A stretch of DNA of 64,000 nt from JASLBX01 sp035762665. Lineage in GTDB: Bacteria > Actinomycetota > Actinomycetes > Jiangellales > Jiangellaceae. Below the pieces are notes generated by a model. That model was not told where the DNA came from and did no database searches. It worked only from the letters and a program-made list of their open reading frames with translations. Within the stretch, counting starts at the first letter, position 1. Every line of letters begins with the position of its first letter. Shown here piece after piece: positions 43,528 through 51,740 of the stretch. Both the position numbers and the translations under genes were made by a program. The DNA lies in the NCBI GenBank assembly GCA_035762665.1, contig DASTNZ010000152.1:1-64000 (forward strand). Direction: 5' to 3'.

Positions 43528-44168
43528 TCGTTGCCGAGGACTCGGTGATCCTCAGAGAAGGCCTCATCCGGCTGCTCACCGAGGTTGGATTCGACGTGGT
43601 CGGTCAAGCAGGCGACGGAGCGGAGTTGCTGAAGCAGGTCGATACCCAGCTTCCTGACGTCGCCATCGTCGACATCAGAATGCCGCCCACCCACACCGAC
43701 GAAGGCCTGCGGGCCGCCAAAGAGTTGCGGCACCGCCATCCCGGCATCGGTGTGCTGGTGCTCTCCCAGTACGCCCGCCCAAGCTATGCGTTCGAGCTGC
43801 TCAGCGAAGGCACCGACGGCATTGGCTACCTGCTCAAGGACCGAGTGTCCGATCTCGGCGAACTAGCCGAGAGCGTTCGCCGGGTCGCCAGTGGCGGCTC
43901 CGTACTCGATCCTTCCGTCGTCGCACAGCTGGTGAACCGCCGCCGCATGGGCAACGACCCGGTCGAGGAGCTGACCGAGCGCGAGTTCGAGGTGCTCGGG
44001 CTGATGGCCGAGGGGCGCTCGAACAAGGCGGTCGCAGATCGGCTGTTCATCACCGAGCACACCGTCGAAAAACACGTGCAGAACATCTTCGCCAAGCTCC
44101 AAATCCCAGCCACCACCGACGATCATCGCAGAGTACTGGCTGTCCTCACCTTCCTAAATTCCAGCTAG
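43518..44168 (+). CDS. NarL/LuxR-type response regulator
   Basis: A 216-aa response regulator, cognate to the kinase it overlaps. Its receiver has Asp8 of the acidic pocket (V-V-V-A-E-D-S), the phospho-acceptor Asp52 (V-A-I-V-D-I-R-M-P) and K in L-L-K-D-R-V. The C-terminal GerE domain is L-T-E-R-E-F-E-V-L-G-L-M-A-E-G, then S-N-K-A-V-A-D-R-L-F, then E-H-T-V-E-K-H-V-Q. It is a transcription activator that dimerises on phosphorylation. Targets are not visible, but the small membrane peptide immediately downstream may be one. Confidence 0.95.
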   Translation: MRVVVAEDSVILREGLIRLLTEVGFDVVGQAGDGAELLKQVDTQLPDVAIVDIRMPPTHTDEGLRAAKELRHRHPGIGVLVLSQYARPSYAFELLSEGTDGIGYLLKDRVSDLGELAESVRRVASGGSVLDPSVVAQLVNRRRMGNDPVEELTEREFEVLGLMAEGRSNKAVADRLFITEHTVEKHVQNIFAKLQIPATTDDHRRVLAVLTFLNSS

Positions 44169-44254
44169 TAGTGCCGGAAGTCTCCAGGTGCCCGGCTGGG
44201 CGGCGGCGGCCCGCGGAGGGAGATTCGAAGTGTCCCTTAGGAAGGAGGTTCACG

Positions 44255-44374
44255 ATGGACACCACGGATCGCCGGATGCTCTGGACCGCCGGGCTTGCCA
44301 GTTCGGTTGTCGTTCTAGCGCTCATCGTCGCGCTCGTAGTCGGTGCTTTCACGGGCAGTGGCTACTGCTGGTGA
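44255..44374 (+). CDS. 39-aa single-TM peptide after the two-component pair
   Basis: A 39-residue peptide starting M-D-T-T-D-R-R-M-L-W, one strong TM helix (A-S-S-V-V-V-L-A-L-I-V-A-L-V-V-G-A-F) and the tail T-G-S-G-Y-C-W. It has an unusually good ribosome site (AGGAAGGAGG about 9 bp before ATG 44255) and a hairpin terminator 22 bp after its stop. Position and ribosome site argue for a real small protein in the kinase operon. It could act as a kinase modulator or a small membrane stress peptide. No homologue is known to me. Confidence 0.6.
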   Translation: MDTTDRRMLWTAGLASSVVVLALIVALVVGAFTGSGYCW

Positions 44375-44396
44375 TTCACACGCCGCGACGTCATCA

Positions 44397-44430
44397 CCGG
44401 CACGCTCCTTCACCATGAGGAGCGTGCCGG
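44397..44430 (+). terminator. Hairpin terminator of the two-component operon
   Basis: CCGGCACGCTCCT (44397-44409) pairs perfectly with AGGAGCGTGCCGG (44418-44430) across an 8-nt loop. It stands between the small peptide and the convergent acetyltransferase gene and probably serves both strands. Confidence 0.85.
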
Positions 44431-44494
44431 ACTCGTGTGCCGGCGAGTCGCGCGGACCGAATCTCAAGCTCCCACCAGGCGCCGGCACTCGCCG

Positions 44495-45112
44495 CTATTC
44501 GCCAGTGACCGGCGTCGGTTCACGCGTCATGAACCAGCTTGTGACACCGAGGACGCTGGCATCCGCGGTCACCTCGTAACCGAAGCGCTTGTACAGCCGG
44601 ACGTTCTCGGGCTTGTCGGTCTCGAGGTACGAGAGCATCCCGCGCCGATCAAGTTGCTGGCAGTAATCGGCCAGGAGCATGCTCCCGATGCCCCGTCCTT
44701 GAAGCTCAGGATCAACCGCGACCGGACCGAGATGTGAGTGGGGTTCGACTGGATCGTACTTAGCCCAGGCCGACATCCAGCGGCCCAGTCGAGGTGCAGC
44801 CCGGCCGGCCATGAGGAACGTCGGCGCAAGTCGGAGGCGCTCACCGGCCGAGGGCTGGCAGTGGCCTGGCTCGGCCGTGGCGGCAACACCGACGAGACGA
44901 TCGCCATCCCACGCCCCGACCGTCGGTCGGCCATCCAGCCGCAGCAAGCGGGAGAAGCCGCGATGCAGGACTCGCTCTCGCTTTTCCGGGCCTTGGCCGA
45001 TGGCAACAATCTGCAGCGGATTGTCGCGCATGCTCCTCGCAGCGAGGAGCGCCGCTGCCTCCAACTCCTCGCCGTCGAGTGGACGTAATTCGATGCCCTC
45101 GAGACCCGCCAT
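44495..45112 (-). CDS. GNAT-family N-acetyltransferase
   Basis: A 205-aa acetyltransferase. The acetyl-CoA binding motif is L-G-P-V-A-V-D-P-E-L-Q-G-R-G-I-G-S-M-L-L near residue 127 (Q-x-x-G-x-G/A). Motif B is Y-L-E-T-D-K-P-E-N-V-R-L-Y-K-R-F-G-Y near 160, a signature of the group. The N-terminal half varies. The substrate is probably a small amine. ATG 45112 gives the family start. It is convergent with the two-component operon and separated from it by the terminator. Confidence 0.9.
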   Translation of the reverse strand: MAGLEGIELRPLDGEELEAAALLAARSMRDNPLQIVAIGQGPEKRERVLHRGFSRLLRLDGRPTVGAWDGDRLVGVAATAEPGHCQPSAGERLRLAPTFLMAGRAAPRLGRWMSAWAKYDPVEPHSHLGPVAVDPELQGRGIGSMLLADYCQQLDRRGMLSYLETDKPENVRLYKRFGYEVTADASVLGVTSWFMTREPTPVTGE

Positions 45113-45235
45113 GGTCGACCTCCGCCGCTGGCGGCCGGGATGGCCCCAAGATTACGCCTCCGTGGCACGCAAGGAAGGCCAACTCTTGGCCATTCACTCA
45201 ACCCCGAGCTGTTACCGCCGGCATCGAGTGATCAC

Positions 45236-45808
45236 TTAGCCGGTCAAGTACCGCTGGATCGTCGGGCCGATCTGCTCGATAAGCAAGTCACTGTCCATGG
45301 CGACGACCGGCGGCAGTCGCAGGATGTGTCGGGTGAGGGCCAAGCCGAGCAGCTGGCTGGCGACCAACCCGGCTCGCCGGGGAACCTCACTGGGATCGCC
45401 GACGACCGATGCCAGCACCGGAATTAGCTGGCTCGCGAAAGTGTGTCGCATCCGCTCGCGGGCGACCTCGTCGGTGGCCGCGGAGCGCAGCAACATCAGC
45501 AACGAGTCGTCCCCCGGATCGCCTTCCCAGCGGTCGAGGAAGTGCGCCACCAACACCTTCCCGAGCCGGCGTCGCGGGACCCCCGAAAGGTCGGGCAGGC
45601 GCAGATCAGGATCGACCGCAACGGCGAAGAGCTGTGCCTTGGAGCCGAAGTAACGCATCACCATCGAGGGGTCGATCTGCGCGTCAGCCGCAATCGACCG
45701 AATCGTCGCCCGGTCGTATCCAGCGGCGGCAAACCGCGCCTGGGCGGCGCGCAGGATCGCTGCGCGGGTCGCATCGGATCGCCGACGTCGTACTGCCTCG
45801 TCCACCAT
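45236..45808 (-). CDS. TetR-family repressor, divergent to FAD monooxygenase
   Basis: A 190-aa TetR regulator. The N-terminal HTH is A-I-L-R-A-A-Q-A-R-F-A-A-A-G-Y-D-R-A-T-I, then I-A-A-D-A-Q-I-D-P-S-M-V-M-R-Y-F-G-S-K, all canonical. The C-terminal domain is TetR_C-like with R-H-I-L-R-L-P-P-V near residue 160. It is transcribed divergently from the FAD monooxygenase operon; the shared 107-bp gap has three copies of GCCAAC-N4-GTTGNC. It therefore most likely represses that operon and itself until a hydrophobic aromatic or polyketide-like inducer is bound. ATG 45808 is chosen; upstream starts would cover the operators. Confidence 0.9.
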   Translation of the reverse strand: MVDEAVRRRRSDATRAAILRAAQARFAAAGYDRATIRSIAADAQIDPSMVMRYFGSKAQLFAVAVDPDLRLPDLSGVPRRRLGKVLVAHFLDRWEGDPGDDSLLMLLRSAATDEVARERMRHTFASQLIPVLASVVGDPSEVPRRAGLVASQLLGLALTRHILRLPPVVAMDSDLLIEQIGPTIQRYLTG

Positions 45809-45823
45809 GTCCAACGACTGTAG

Positions 45824-45896
45824 GCCAACGCCCGTTGACTTGACCAACAAGACGACGTACCGTTCTGCCAACAAACGTTGGCCAACATCTGTTGGC
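45824..45896. promoter_or_regulatory. Three TetR operator-like palindromes
   Basis: Three copies of GCCAAC-N4-GTTGNC at 45824-45839, 45867-45882 and 45881-45896; the last two overlap by two bases. The first covers the region just upstream of the TetR start, the other two the region just upstream of the monooxygenase start, so both promoters can be controlled. Confidence 0.8.
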
Positions 45897-45915
45897 AAAC
45901 TCGCGGAGGCAGACG

Positions 45916-47157
45916 ATGGCATCTCAGCCATACGACGTCATCGTCGTCGGAGCCCGGGTGGCTGGCGCGGCGACGGCGATGCTGCTCGCTCGTGCCGGAC
46001 TGCGGGTTCTTGTCGTGGACAGGGCCCGATTTCCGAGCGACACCCTGTCCACGCACGCAATCCAACTCACCGGCGTGTCCCGGCTCCGGCGATGGGGGCT
46101 GCTTGAACGACTCGGCGCCACCGGCACCCCGGCAACGCGAGAGGTTCATTTCGATCTCGAGTACGCGGTGTTGCAGGGCCGGTTCCCTGAATACAACGGT
46201 GTAGACGCACTCCACTGTGCGCGGCGGACCGTACTCGACGCGCTGTTGGTCGATGCGGCCCGAGAGGCCGGAGCCGAGGTCCGGGAGAACGTCGCTGTCG
46301 AGGCGCTGACCTGGGACGCGGGTCGGGTGACCGGGATTGAGGCCCGTGAGCGGGGCGGGCCGTCCTTCGACGAGCAAGCCCGTCTAGTGGTCGGTGCCGA
46401 CGGCAAGCATTCGTTCGTCGCGGACGCGGTGAACGCGCCCGTCTACCGACAGGTGCCGACATCAACGTTCGCAAGCTACACATACTGGTCCGGCACCAAC
46501 GTCACGGGTGAGATCTACCAGCGGCCTGGCCGCGCGGTGGTGGCGGCCTTTCCAACCAACGACGACCTCGCGGTCATCTTCGTCTCCGCACCGCTCGCGG
46601 ACTTCGCCAGCTTCCGAACCGACGTGGAAGGCCACTACCTGAAGATCCTTGACCTCTGCGGTGATCTTGGGGACCGGGTACGGTCCGGTCAGCGGGCCGA
46701 GCGATTCCGGACCACGCCCGATCTCCCCCACCAGTTCCGCGTCCCGCGTGGCCCCGGATGGGCCCTCGTTGGTGACGCCGGCCTCGTCCTGGACCCGATC
46801 AGCGCGCACGGCATCAGCCAGGCTTTTCGCGATGCGGAATTGCTCACTGAAGCCGTGACCGCCGCGTTGGCCGACGGTCAGCCGCTCGATGCGCGGCTCG
46901 CCAACTATCACAACCAGCGCGACGCCGCTGCGAGCCCGATATTCGACTTCACCACGCAGCTCGCCGAGTTCGCCCCACCCAGTCCGCGGCAACAACTGCT
47001 TATGTCCACCATCGCCGAGCGACCAGAGGCCACCCGGACATTCCTCGGAGTATTCGCCGGAGCCATCCCGCAACATCAGCTCTTCTCGCTCCGATCCGCG
47101 GTACGACTGCTCGGTGTCCGACGCCTGATCAGAGGGACTCGTGCCGTGGCAGGATGA
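45916..47157 (+). CDS. FAD-dependent monooxygenase (PHBH/tryptophan-halogenase-like fold)
   Basis: A 413-aa flavoprotein monooxygenase. The FAD motif is V-I-V-V-G-A-R-V-A-G-A-A-T-A near residue 8, D-G-K-H-S is the second motif (near 160), and G-D-A-G-L-V-L-D-P-I-S-A-H-G-I-S-Q-A (near 290) the third. It probably hydroxylates an aromatic or polyketide-like substrate with NADPH. The TetR gene and operators sit directly upstream. The sigma factor gene overlaps its stop codon by four bases (ATGA), so they are co-translated. ATG 45916 is used since ATG 45892 lies inside the operator. Confidence 0.9.
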   Translation: MASQPYDVIVVGARVAGAATAMLLARAGLRVLVVDRARFPSDTLSTHAIQLTGVSRLRRWGLLERLGATGTPATREVHFDLEYAVLQGRFPEYNGVDALHCARRTVLDALLVDAAREAGAEVRENVAVEALTWDAGRVTGIEARERGGPSFDEQARLVVGADGKHSFVADAVNAPVYRQVPTSTFASYTYWSGTNVTGEIYQRPGRAVVAAFPTNDDLAVIFVSAPLADFASFRTDVEGHYLKILDLCGDLGDRVRSGQRAERFRTTPDLPHQFRVPRGPGWALVGDAGLVLDPISAHGISQAFRDAELLTEAVTAALADGQPLDARLANYHNQRDAAASPIFDFTTQLAEFAPPSPRQQLLMSTIAERPEATRTFLGVFAGAIPQHQLFSLRSAVRLLGVRRLIRGTRAVAG

Positions 47158-48050
47158 CCGCCGTGAGTACGGACCAGGTCGAGCTGTTCGAGGCGAACCG
47201 CCCGCGGCTGTTCAGCCTGGCGTACCGGATGCTCGGTGAGGCGAGTGAGGCGGAGGACGTCGTCCAGGACGCGTACCTCCGATGGGCCGACAGCCTCGAC
47301 GTCGACGTCCCCGAAGCCTGGCTGACCAAGGTCGTGACGAACCTCTGCTTGAACCGGCTCACGTCAGCCCGGGCCCGGCGTGAGAAGTACGTTGGCCCGT
47401 GGCTGCCCGAGCCGGTGGTGACCGCGCACGGCGAACTCAGTCCGCTGGACACCGTAGAGCGGCGAGACACGGTCTCGTTCGGAGTTCTGGTCATGCTTGA
47501 ACGGTTGACGCCGCCCGAGCGCGCGGTGTTCATCCTCCGGGAGGCGTTCGGGCACACGCATCGCGAGATCGCCGAGATCCTGTCCATCGACGAAGCGCAC
47601 TCCCGGCAGCTGCACCGGCGCGCGCGCCAGCACGTGGGCGCCGCTCGTCAACGCTTCTCAGCGGACCGTCAGCACCGCGACCAGATCGTGCAGAGCCTGT
47701 TCGCCGCGGTTACGGACGGGAATGTCGCGCAGCTCGAGCGCCTGCTGGCCGATGACGTGGAGGCATGGGCGGACGGCGGAGGCCGGCAGGCGGCCCGCCG
47801 GCCGGTCATCGGGCGGGAAAGGGTGGCCCGCTACTTGGTCGGCTTGGGCAAACGGCCCGAGGTCGCACAGGCTCGAGCGGTACTCACCGAGGTCAATGCC
47901 GAACCAGCAGCGGCGCACTACGACGGCGACACACTGATCGGAATCTCGGTGCTGGAGATGGCTGGCGACCGCGTGGCCGCCATCCGAGTGGTCGTCAACC
48001 CGGACAAGCTGGCCTATGTGGCTCGACAGCTAGCTAGCACCACCGCATAG
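47154..48050 (+). CDS. ECF41/SigJ-like sigma factor
   Basis: A 298-aa ECF sigma factor of the ECF41 group. Region 2 is A-Y-R-M-L-G-E-A-S-E-A-E-D-V-V-Q-D-A near residue 22, region 4 is L-T-P-P-E-R-A-V-F-I-L-R-E-A-F near 118, and the C-terminal SnoaL-like extension carries D-G-G-G-R-Q and the diagnostic N-P-D-K-L near residue 282. ECF41 factors have no separate anti-sigma; the C-terminal domain both inhibits and activates. They are usually next to oxidoreductase/epimerase (COE) genes, and here an epimerase is two genes downstream. The start is ATG 47154, overlapping the monooxygenase stop; GTG 47163 is an alternative. Confidence 0.93.
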   Translation: MTAVSTDQVELFEANRPRLFSLAYRMLGEASEAEDVVQDAYLRWADSLDVDVPEAWLTKVVTNLCLNRLTSARARREKYVGPWLPEPVVTAHGELSPLDTVERRDTVSFGVLVMLERLTPPERAVFILREAFGHTHREIAEILSIDEAHSRQLHRRARQHVGAARQRFSADRQHRDQIVQSLFAAVTDGNVAQLERLLADDVEAWADGGGRQAARRPVIGRERVARYLVGLGKRPEVAQARAVLTEVNAEPAAAHYDGDTLIGISVLEMAGDRVAAIRVVVNPDKLAYVARQLASTTA

Positions 48051-48082
48051 CGTCCCGGCGTGATCGGGATCACATTCCCGCC

Positions 48083-48108
48083 TGTCACGTATCGGCCACC
48101 ATTCCGGT
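48083..48108 (+). promoter_or_regulatory. Possible ECF41-type promoter
   Basis: TGTCAC (48083-48088), 16 bp, then CGGT (48105-48108) recalls the ECF41 consensus TGTCACA-N16-CGTC. The -10 matches only partly. It lies about 35 bp before the membrane protein gene that follows the sigma gene, the place where an autoregulated ECF41 target would be expected. Confidence 0.35.
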
Positions 48109-48140
48109 TCAGAGTGCGTAAAGCTCGAAAGGAGATCCTG

Positions 48141-48572
48141 GTGAGCCGTTCGGCACGTGACAAATACATCACCGCGATCATCGGCCTGGCCGCGCTTTTC
48201 TACGCCGGTACCGGGGTGTGGGCGTTCGCCGCCCCGCAGTCGTTCTATGACGTGATCGCCACCTATCCCCCGTACAACGCCCACTTGCTCCGCGACATCG
48301 GCGCGTTCCTGCTCGGCCTTGGAGCCGCATTGCTGGGTGTGTTCGCCTGGCGTGACGTCCGCTTCGTGGTACTGCTCGGCGGGACCGTCGCCGCCGCATT
48401 CCACTGGGCATCGCATCTGATCGACCGGCACCACGGCGGTACGGCCGCCGACCCGTGGCTGACGGGCGCGTTCGCCGTGCTGCTGCTCGCCGGGCTGGTG
48501 CTGCAACTGGCGCCACACCGCGACCATGCGCAGGCCGACGTCCCGCCTGTGAGTGCGGGAGCAAGGAAATGA
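48141..48572 (+). CDS. Four-TM membrane protein in the ECF41 operon
   Basis: A 143-aa protein with four hydrophobic segments: A-I-I-G-L-A-A-L-F-Y-A-G-T-G-V near residue 15, D-I-G-A-F-L-L-G-L-G-A-A-L-L-G-V near 52, V-V-L-L-G-G-T-V-A-A-A-F near 76, and L-T-G-A-F-A-V-L-L-L-A-G-L-V-L near 113. H-W-A-S-H-L-I-D-R-H-H is a histidine-rich segment between helices 3 and 4. GTG 48141 lies behind AAAGGAGAT. The stop overlaps the epimerase start (ATGA). The role is unknown, perhaps an electron or redox membrane partner. Confidence 0.75.
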   Translation: MSRSARDKYITAIIGLAALFYAGTGVWAFAAPQSFYDVIATYPPYNAHLLRDIGAFLLGLGAALLGVFAWRDVRFVVLLGGTVAAAFHWASHLIDRHHGGTAADPWLTGAFAVLLLAGLVLQLAPHRDHAQADVPPVSAGARK

Positions 48573-49366
48573 GAGTGTTAGTGACCGGTGGCACCGGGGT
48601 GCTCGGCAGCGAACTCGTCGACCGCCTGAGCGACCGAGTCGAGGTGCGGGTGTTGACCCGCCGCGCGGCTGACCAGCCGGCTCTCGTCCAGGGCGATCTG
48701 AACAGCGGGGAGGGCCTTGCGGCGGCATTGGAGGACGTGGACGTGATCGCGCACTGCGCGTCCGCAGCCGATTACCGGCATCCGAAGCGCGACATCGACC
48801 AGACCCGCCGGTTGCTCGAGGTGGCCTCGGCCACCCGCCCGCACATCGTCTACATCTCGATCGTCGGGGTCGATCGAATTCCGTTCGGCTACTACCAGGC
48901 GAAACTTGCCAGCGAGCAGCTCATCAAGGAGTCCGGCCTGCCGTGGACGACCCTTCGAACGACGCAGTTCCACGACCTGGCGCTGCTATTCCTGATCCTG
49001 GCGACCAAAGGCCCCGTGGCCGTCGTTCCTCGTGGCTTTCGCGGCCAGCCGGTGGACGTGGGCGAGGTCGCCGAACGGATGGCTGAGCTCGTCCTAGGCT
49101 CCCCGGCAGGGCGGGTACCTGACGTGGGCGGGCCGGAGGTACTGGACGCCGAAACGATGGTGCGCCGGTACCAGGAGATGACCGGCCGTCGGCGCCCGCT
49201 GCTGCGCCTGCCCCTGCCGGGTCGAGTGGCTGCCGGCTTCCGAGCCGGGCACCACCTGCTGTCCGACGGGGTTCAGGGCACGCGAACGTTCGAGGACTAT
49301 CTCAAGACGAGGATCCGGTCGGACGGCAGTGTCGACCTCTCTTACGAGCTGAAGCTGCGGCGCTGA
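48569..49366 (+). CDS. NAD(P)-binding NmrA/epimerase-like oxidoreductase
   Basis: A 265-aa extended SDR-fold protein. The cofactor motif is M-R-V-L-V-T-G-G-T-G-V-L-G-S-E-L at the N-terminus. Y-Y-Q-A-K-L-A-S-E-Q (near 110) replaces the classical YxxxK pattern, as in NmrA-like atypical SDRs. V-V-P-R-G-F-R-G-Q-P-V-D-V-G-E-V-A-E lies near 150. It probably binds NADP(H) and may act as a redox sensor or reductase. It is the last gene of the ECF41 operon, with a 4-bp overlap upstream. This is the epimerase member of the COE group usually linked to ECF41. Confidence 0.9.
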   Translation: MRVLVTGGTGVLGSELVDRLSDRVEVRVLTRRAADQPALVQGDLNSGEGLAAALEDVDVIAHCASAADYRHPKRDIDQTRRLLEVASATRPHIVYISIVGVDRIPFGYYQAKLASEQLIKESGLPWTTLRTTQFHDLALLFLILATKGPVAVVPRGFRGQPVDVGEVAERMAELVLGSPAGRVPDVGGPEVLDAETMVRRYQEMTGRRRPLLRLPLPGRVAAGFRAGHHLLSDGVQGTRTFEDYLKTRIRSDGSVDLSYELKLRR

Positions 49367-49371
49367 ACCCT

Positions 49372-50592
49372 CTACCGGGCCCGCACCTGCACGATTCGCC
49401 CGATGTCGGCGAGCACGTCTTTGAGGGTGTCGAAGTCCGGATGGCGTGCTCGCAGCCACGCGTTGGCGTGAAAGCCGGCTTCCACCGGCTGGGTGGGAGT
49501 GCCGGGCGGCGGGAAATGCCGCGCCGTGATCAGGTCTCCGTATCGGTGCGCTATCTCGTCCAGGCCCTCGTAATCGACGATGGTGCCGTCCCGGTCCGGC
49601 CGGAGCGACAGCAGGCCGGCCGCATAGCGCCGTGACGGCCGGCTGGACGTTGGGCCGTGAACGAGGGCGTGCGCCCACTCGTAGTACAGGTCCATGTCGT
49701 TGGCCTCATTGAGCAGGTCCCACTGGCCCACTCCCGGCACCCGCGCACCTATTTCGGAGAACTTCAGGCCCTTAGGGCCGAAGAACCACTCCATGTGCGT
49801 CGGCGAAGTGTCCAGCTCCAGCACCTGTACCACCCGCTGCGACATGGCCCTGACCTCGGCGTACTGAGGTGCGTCGGGCTTGTTCGTAGTAATGATGGCC
49901 GGCGAAATCCAGCGGGTACGCATCGCCTCGAGAACGTTGGGAAAGTAGTGCGACACGAACTCGTGGTGGATTCGTCCTCCGATGGTGAGCGTGTCGACGA
50001 ATCCCTCGTGCCCCTCGATGAACTCTTCGATGGCCACGGATTGCCCGTCAGCGACACCCGTGGCCCTGATCGCGAACTCTAAGTCCTGCAGATCGCCGAC
50101 GCGGTGCGTGCCGGCGGCGCCGGCTCCATCACGCGGCTTGAGGATGATCGGAAGCCCTACCGCCCCCACGAACTCGTGCACTTCGGCGGCACTGCTAACC
50201 GCCGCGGATTGAGCGCATGGTATACCGGCTTCCCGCAGAGCCTGCTTCATGCTCGGCTTGTCGCGACAGAGCCACGCCGCGCGGGCAGACGTCCCTGCAA
50301 TGCCACGGCGCTCGCGAACCCGTGCGGCCGGCAGGACGTGCGCCTCGATGGTCGCCTCCAGCCGATCAACCCAGGTATACGCCTGAGCCTCCCGCACTGC
50401 CCATTCCAGGGCGGCCTCGTCGGTGACGGACGGTACCTGCCAATGCCAGTCAATCCAACTGCGCAGTTCGGGGTCGTAGGACGCGAGCGGACTCTCGCTG
50501 ACGACCATGACGTAGGCACCCGCTGCCCGCAGGGCGCGGGCGAAGTTGCGTTGGTAAGGCGGAAATGCGGGCTCGATGAACAGGATGTTCAC
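49372..50592 (-). CDS. ATP-grasp carboxylate-amine ligase (biotin carboxylase-like)
   Basis: A 406-aa ATP-grasp enzyme. An N-terminal Rossmann-like domain (M-N-I-L-F-I-E-P-A-F) precedes the ATP-grasp core. The ATP-binding lysine is in G-L-P-I-I-L-K-P-R-D-G-A-G-A-A-G (Lys152), V-A-I-E-E-F-I-E-G-H-E follows, and the Mg ligands are likely Glu268 and Glu280 in M-E-W-F-F-G-P and F-S-E-I-G-A-R (Arg284). Such enzymes form an acyl phosphate and join it to an amine. The substrate is unknown. It lies 12 bp ahead of the end of a hydrolase gene on the same strand, and the cluster also holds a GCS2-type ligase. Confidence 0.9.
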   Translation of the reverse strand: MNILFIEPAFPPYQRNFARALRAAGAYVMVVSESPLASYDPELRSWIDWHWQVPSVTDEAALEWAVREAQAYTWVDRLEATIEAHVLPAARVRERRGIAGTSARAAWLCRDKPSMKQALREAGIPCAQSAAVSSAAEVHEFVGAVGLPIILKPRDGAGAAGTHRVGDLQDLEFAIRATGVADGQSVAIEEFIEGHEGFVDTLTIGGRIHHEFVSHYFPNVLEAMRTRWISPAIITTNKPDAPQYAEVRAMSQRVVQVLELDTSPTHMEWFFGPKGLKFSEIGARVPGVGQWDLLNEANDMDLYYEWAHALVHGPTSSRPSRRYAAGLLSLRPDRDGTIVDYEGLDEIAHRYGDLITARHFPPPGTPTQPVEAGFHANAWLRARHPDFDTLKDVLADIGRIVQVRAR

Positions 50593-50604
50593 GATCGCCT
50601 CCCG

Positions 50605-51693
50605 TTAGCGGTGGGCCGACTCCACTTCACGGTTCGCCGCGTTCGTATTCCACAGCCGTGCCAGCAACCCGGTGAGGTGCGGGTCCAGCGCGTCCCGCCA
50701 CGCGGTGTAGTTGTGACCGTCGGGCATCTCGTGCAGATGCACGTCATAACCTCGGGCGCTCAATGTCGTCACCATTCGTCGTACGTTCGCCAGATTGCGC
50801 TCGATGACACCCACGGTCAATACCGTCGGCACCGGTTCGGCGAGCACGGCCGCGGCATGCACGTCCGCCATGAACGGCGGGATCGCGTGCAGGCTCACTT
50901 CCCTGCCTGGCGGCAGTTCGGTGAAGAAGCTTCCGGACTGCAGGAACAGTCCGGAGAAGATACCTGGGTGCAGCAAGTGCGCATGGAGCGCGGCGAGCGC
51001 ACCGAGGCTCGCCCCCATGAGGGCTGGACGTTCGTCGATCGGAGCGGCCTCGATGATCGCTGGGAGCACCTCCCTGACCAGGGTGTCGGCGTACGCCGGG
51101 TTGGCCGAATACCACCCGATCCGCTCGACCGGGTGCAGCAGGGCAAGCCGGAACGGCCGCACCCAGCCGTGAGCGACGGCGGCTGCGGCCCAGGTCGTGA
51201 TGCTCGAGTAGGTCTCGAACTCGTAGCCATCGTGGACGACCAGGAGCGGCAGAGGCTGGTCCGGCGGCGTTCCGGGTGCATGCCACAACCGGACCGGGAC
51301 GGCGGCTGCCAGCCAGTCGCTCTCGACCGCGAGTTCAACCGGATCGACCGGCTCGGCGCCCTCGTCCAACCAGTGTGGTGCCTGGTAGCCGGGGAACTCG
51401 ATCACGCTCTTGCGACCGAAGACGCCGTCGATGTCCACGTCGTTGCCCGGGTCGAGCTCCCGCGTAGTCGACCCATCCGCGTGCGTCACGTCGAACACGT
51501 ACTCCATTCGGCGTACCGCCGGCCGGTCAAGCCACAGCTCGAACCCACCGTCGTGCCGCGCCATTTCAAGCAGCCGCTGCTCCCCCTGCACCTCCTGATA
51601 CAGGCGTGCCGCCGTGAGCCGGCCTTCCGGATCCGGAAGCCAGAACCGTACGCGGTCATGCACCGCTATTGCCTCATTCTTCGCATTAGTCAT
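50605..51693 (-). CDS. Fes-like alpha/beta-hydrolase esterase with N-terminal beta domain
   Basis: A 362-aa protein. The N-terminal half (1-150) is a beta-sandwich like the CBM48/E-set domain of Fes-type esterases (G-G-F-E-L-W-L-D-R-P-A-V-R-R-M-E-Y). The C-terminal hydrolase domain has L-L-V-V-H-D-G-Y-E-F near residue 178, and nucleophile motif G-A-S-L-G-A-L-A-A (Ser near 253). A His near residue 333 (P-D-G-H-N-Y-T-A-W) closes the triad. Fes-like enzymes cleave ester bonds in siderophores, but the substrate here is not known. ATG 51693 is used; ATG 51750 would overlap the divergent gene. Confidence 0.88.
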   Translation of the reverse strand: MTNAKNEAIAVHDRVRFWLPDPEGRLTAARLYQEVQGEQRLLEMARHDGGFELWLDRPAVRRMEYVFDVTHADGSTTRELDPGNDVDIDGVFGRKSVIEFPGYQAPHWLDEGAEPVDPVELAVESDWLAAAVPVRLWHAPGTPPDQPLPLLVVHDGYEFETYSSITTWAAAAVAHGWVRPFRLALLHPVERIGWYSANPAYADTLVREVLPAIIEAAPIDERPALMGASLGALAALHAHLLHPGIFSGLFLQSGSFFTELPPGREVSLHAIPPFMADVHAAAVLAEPVPTVLTVGVIERNLANVRRMVTTLSARGYDVHLHEMPDGHNYTAWRDALDPHLTGLLARLWNTNAANREVESAHR

Positions 51694-51740
51694 GGGAGGA
51701 TCGAGTGTACGGTCTGGGCCGCGCGGGAAGGACGCGAGCC

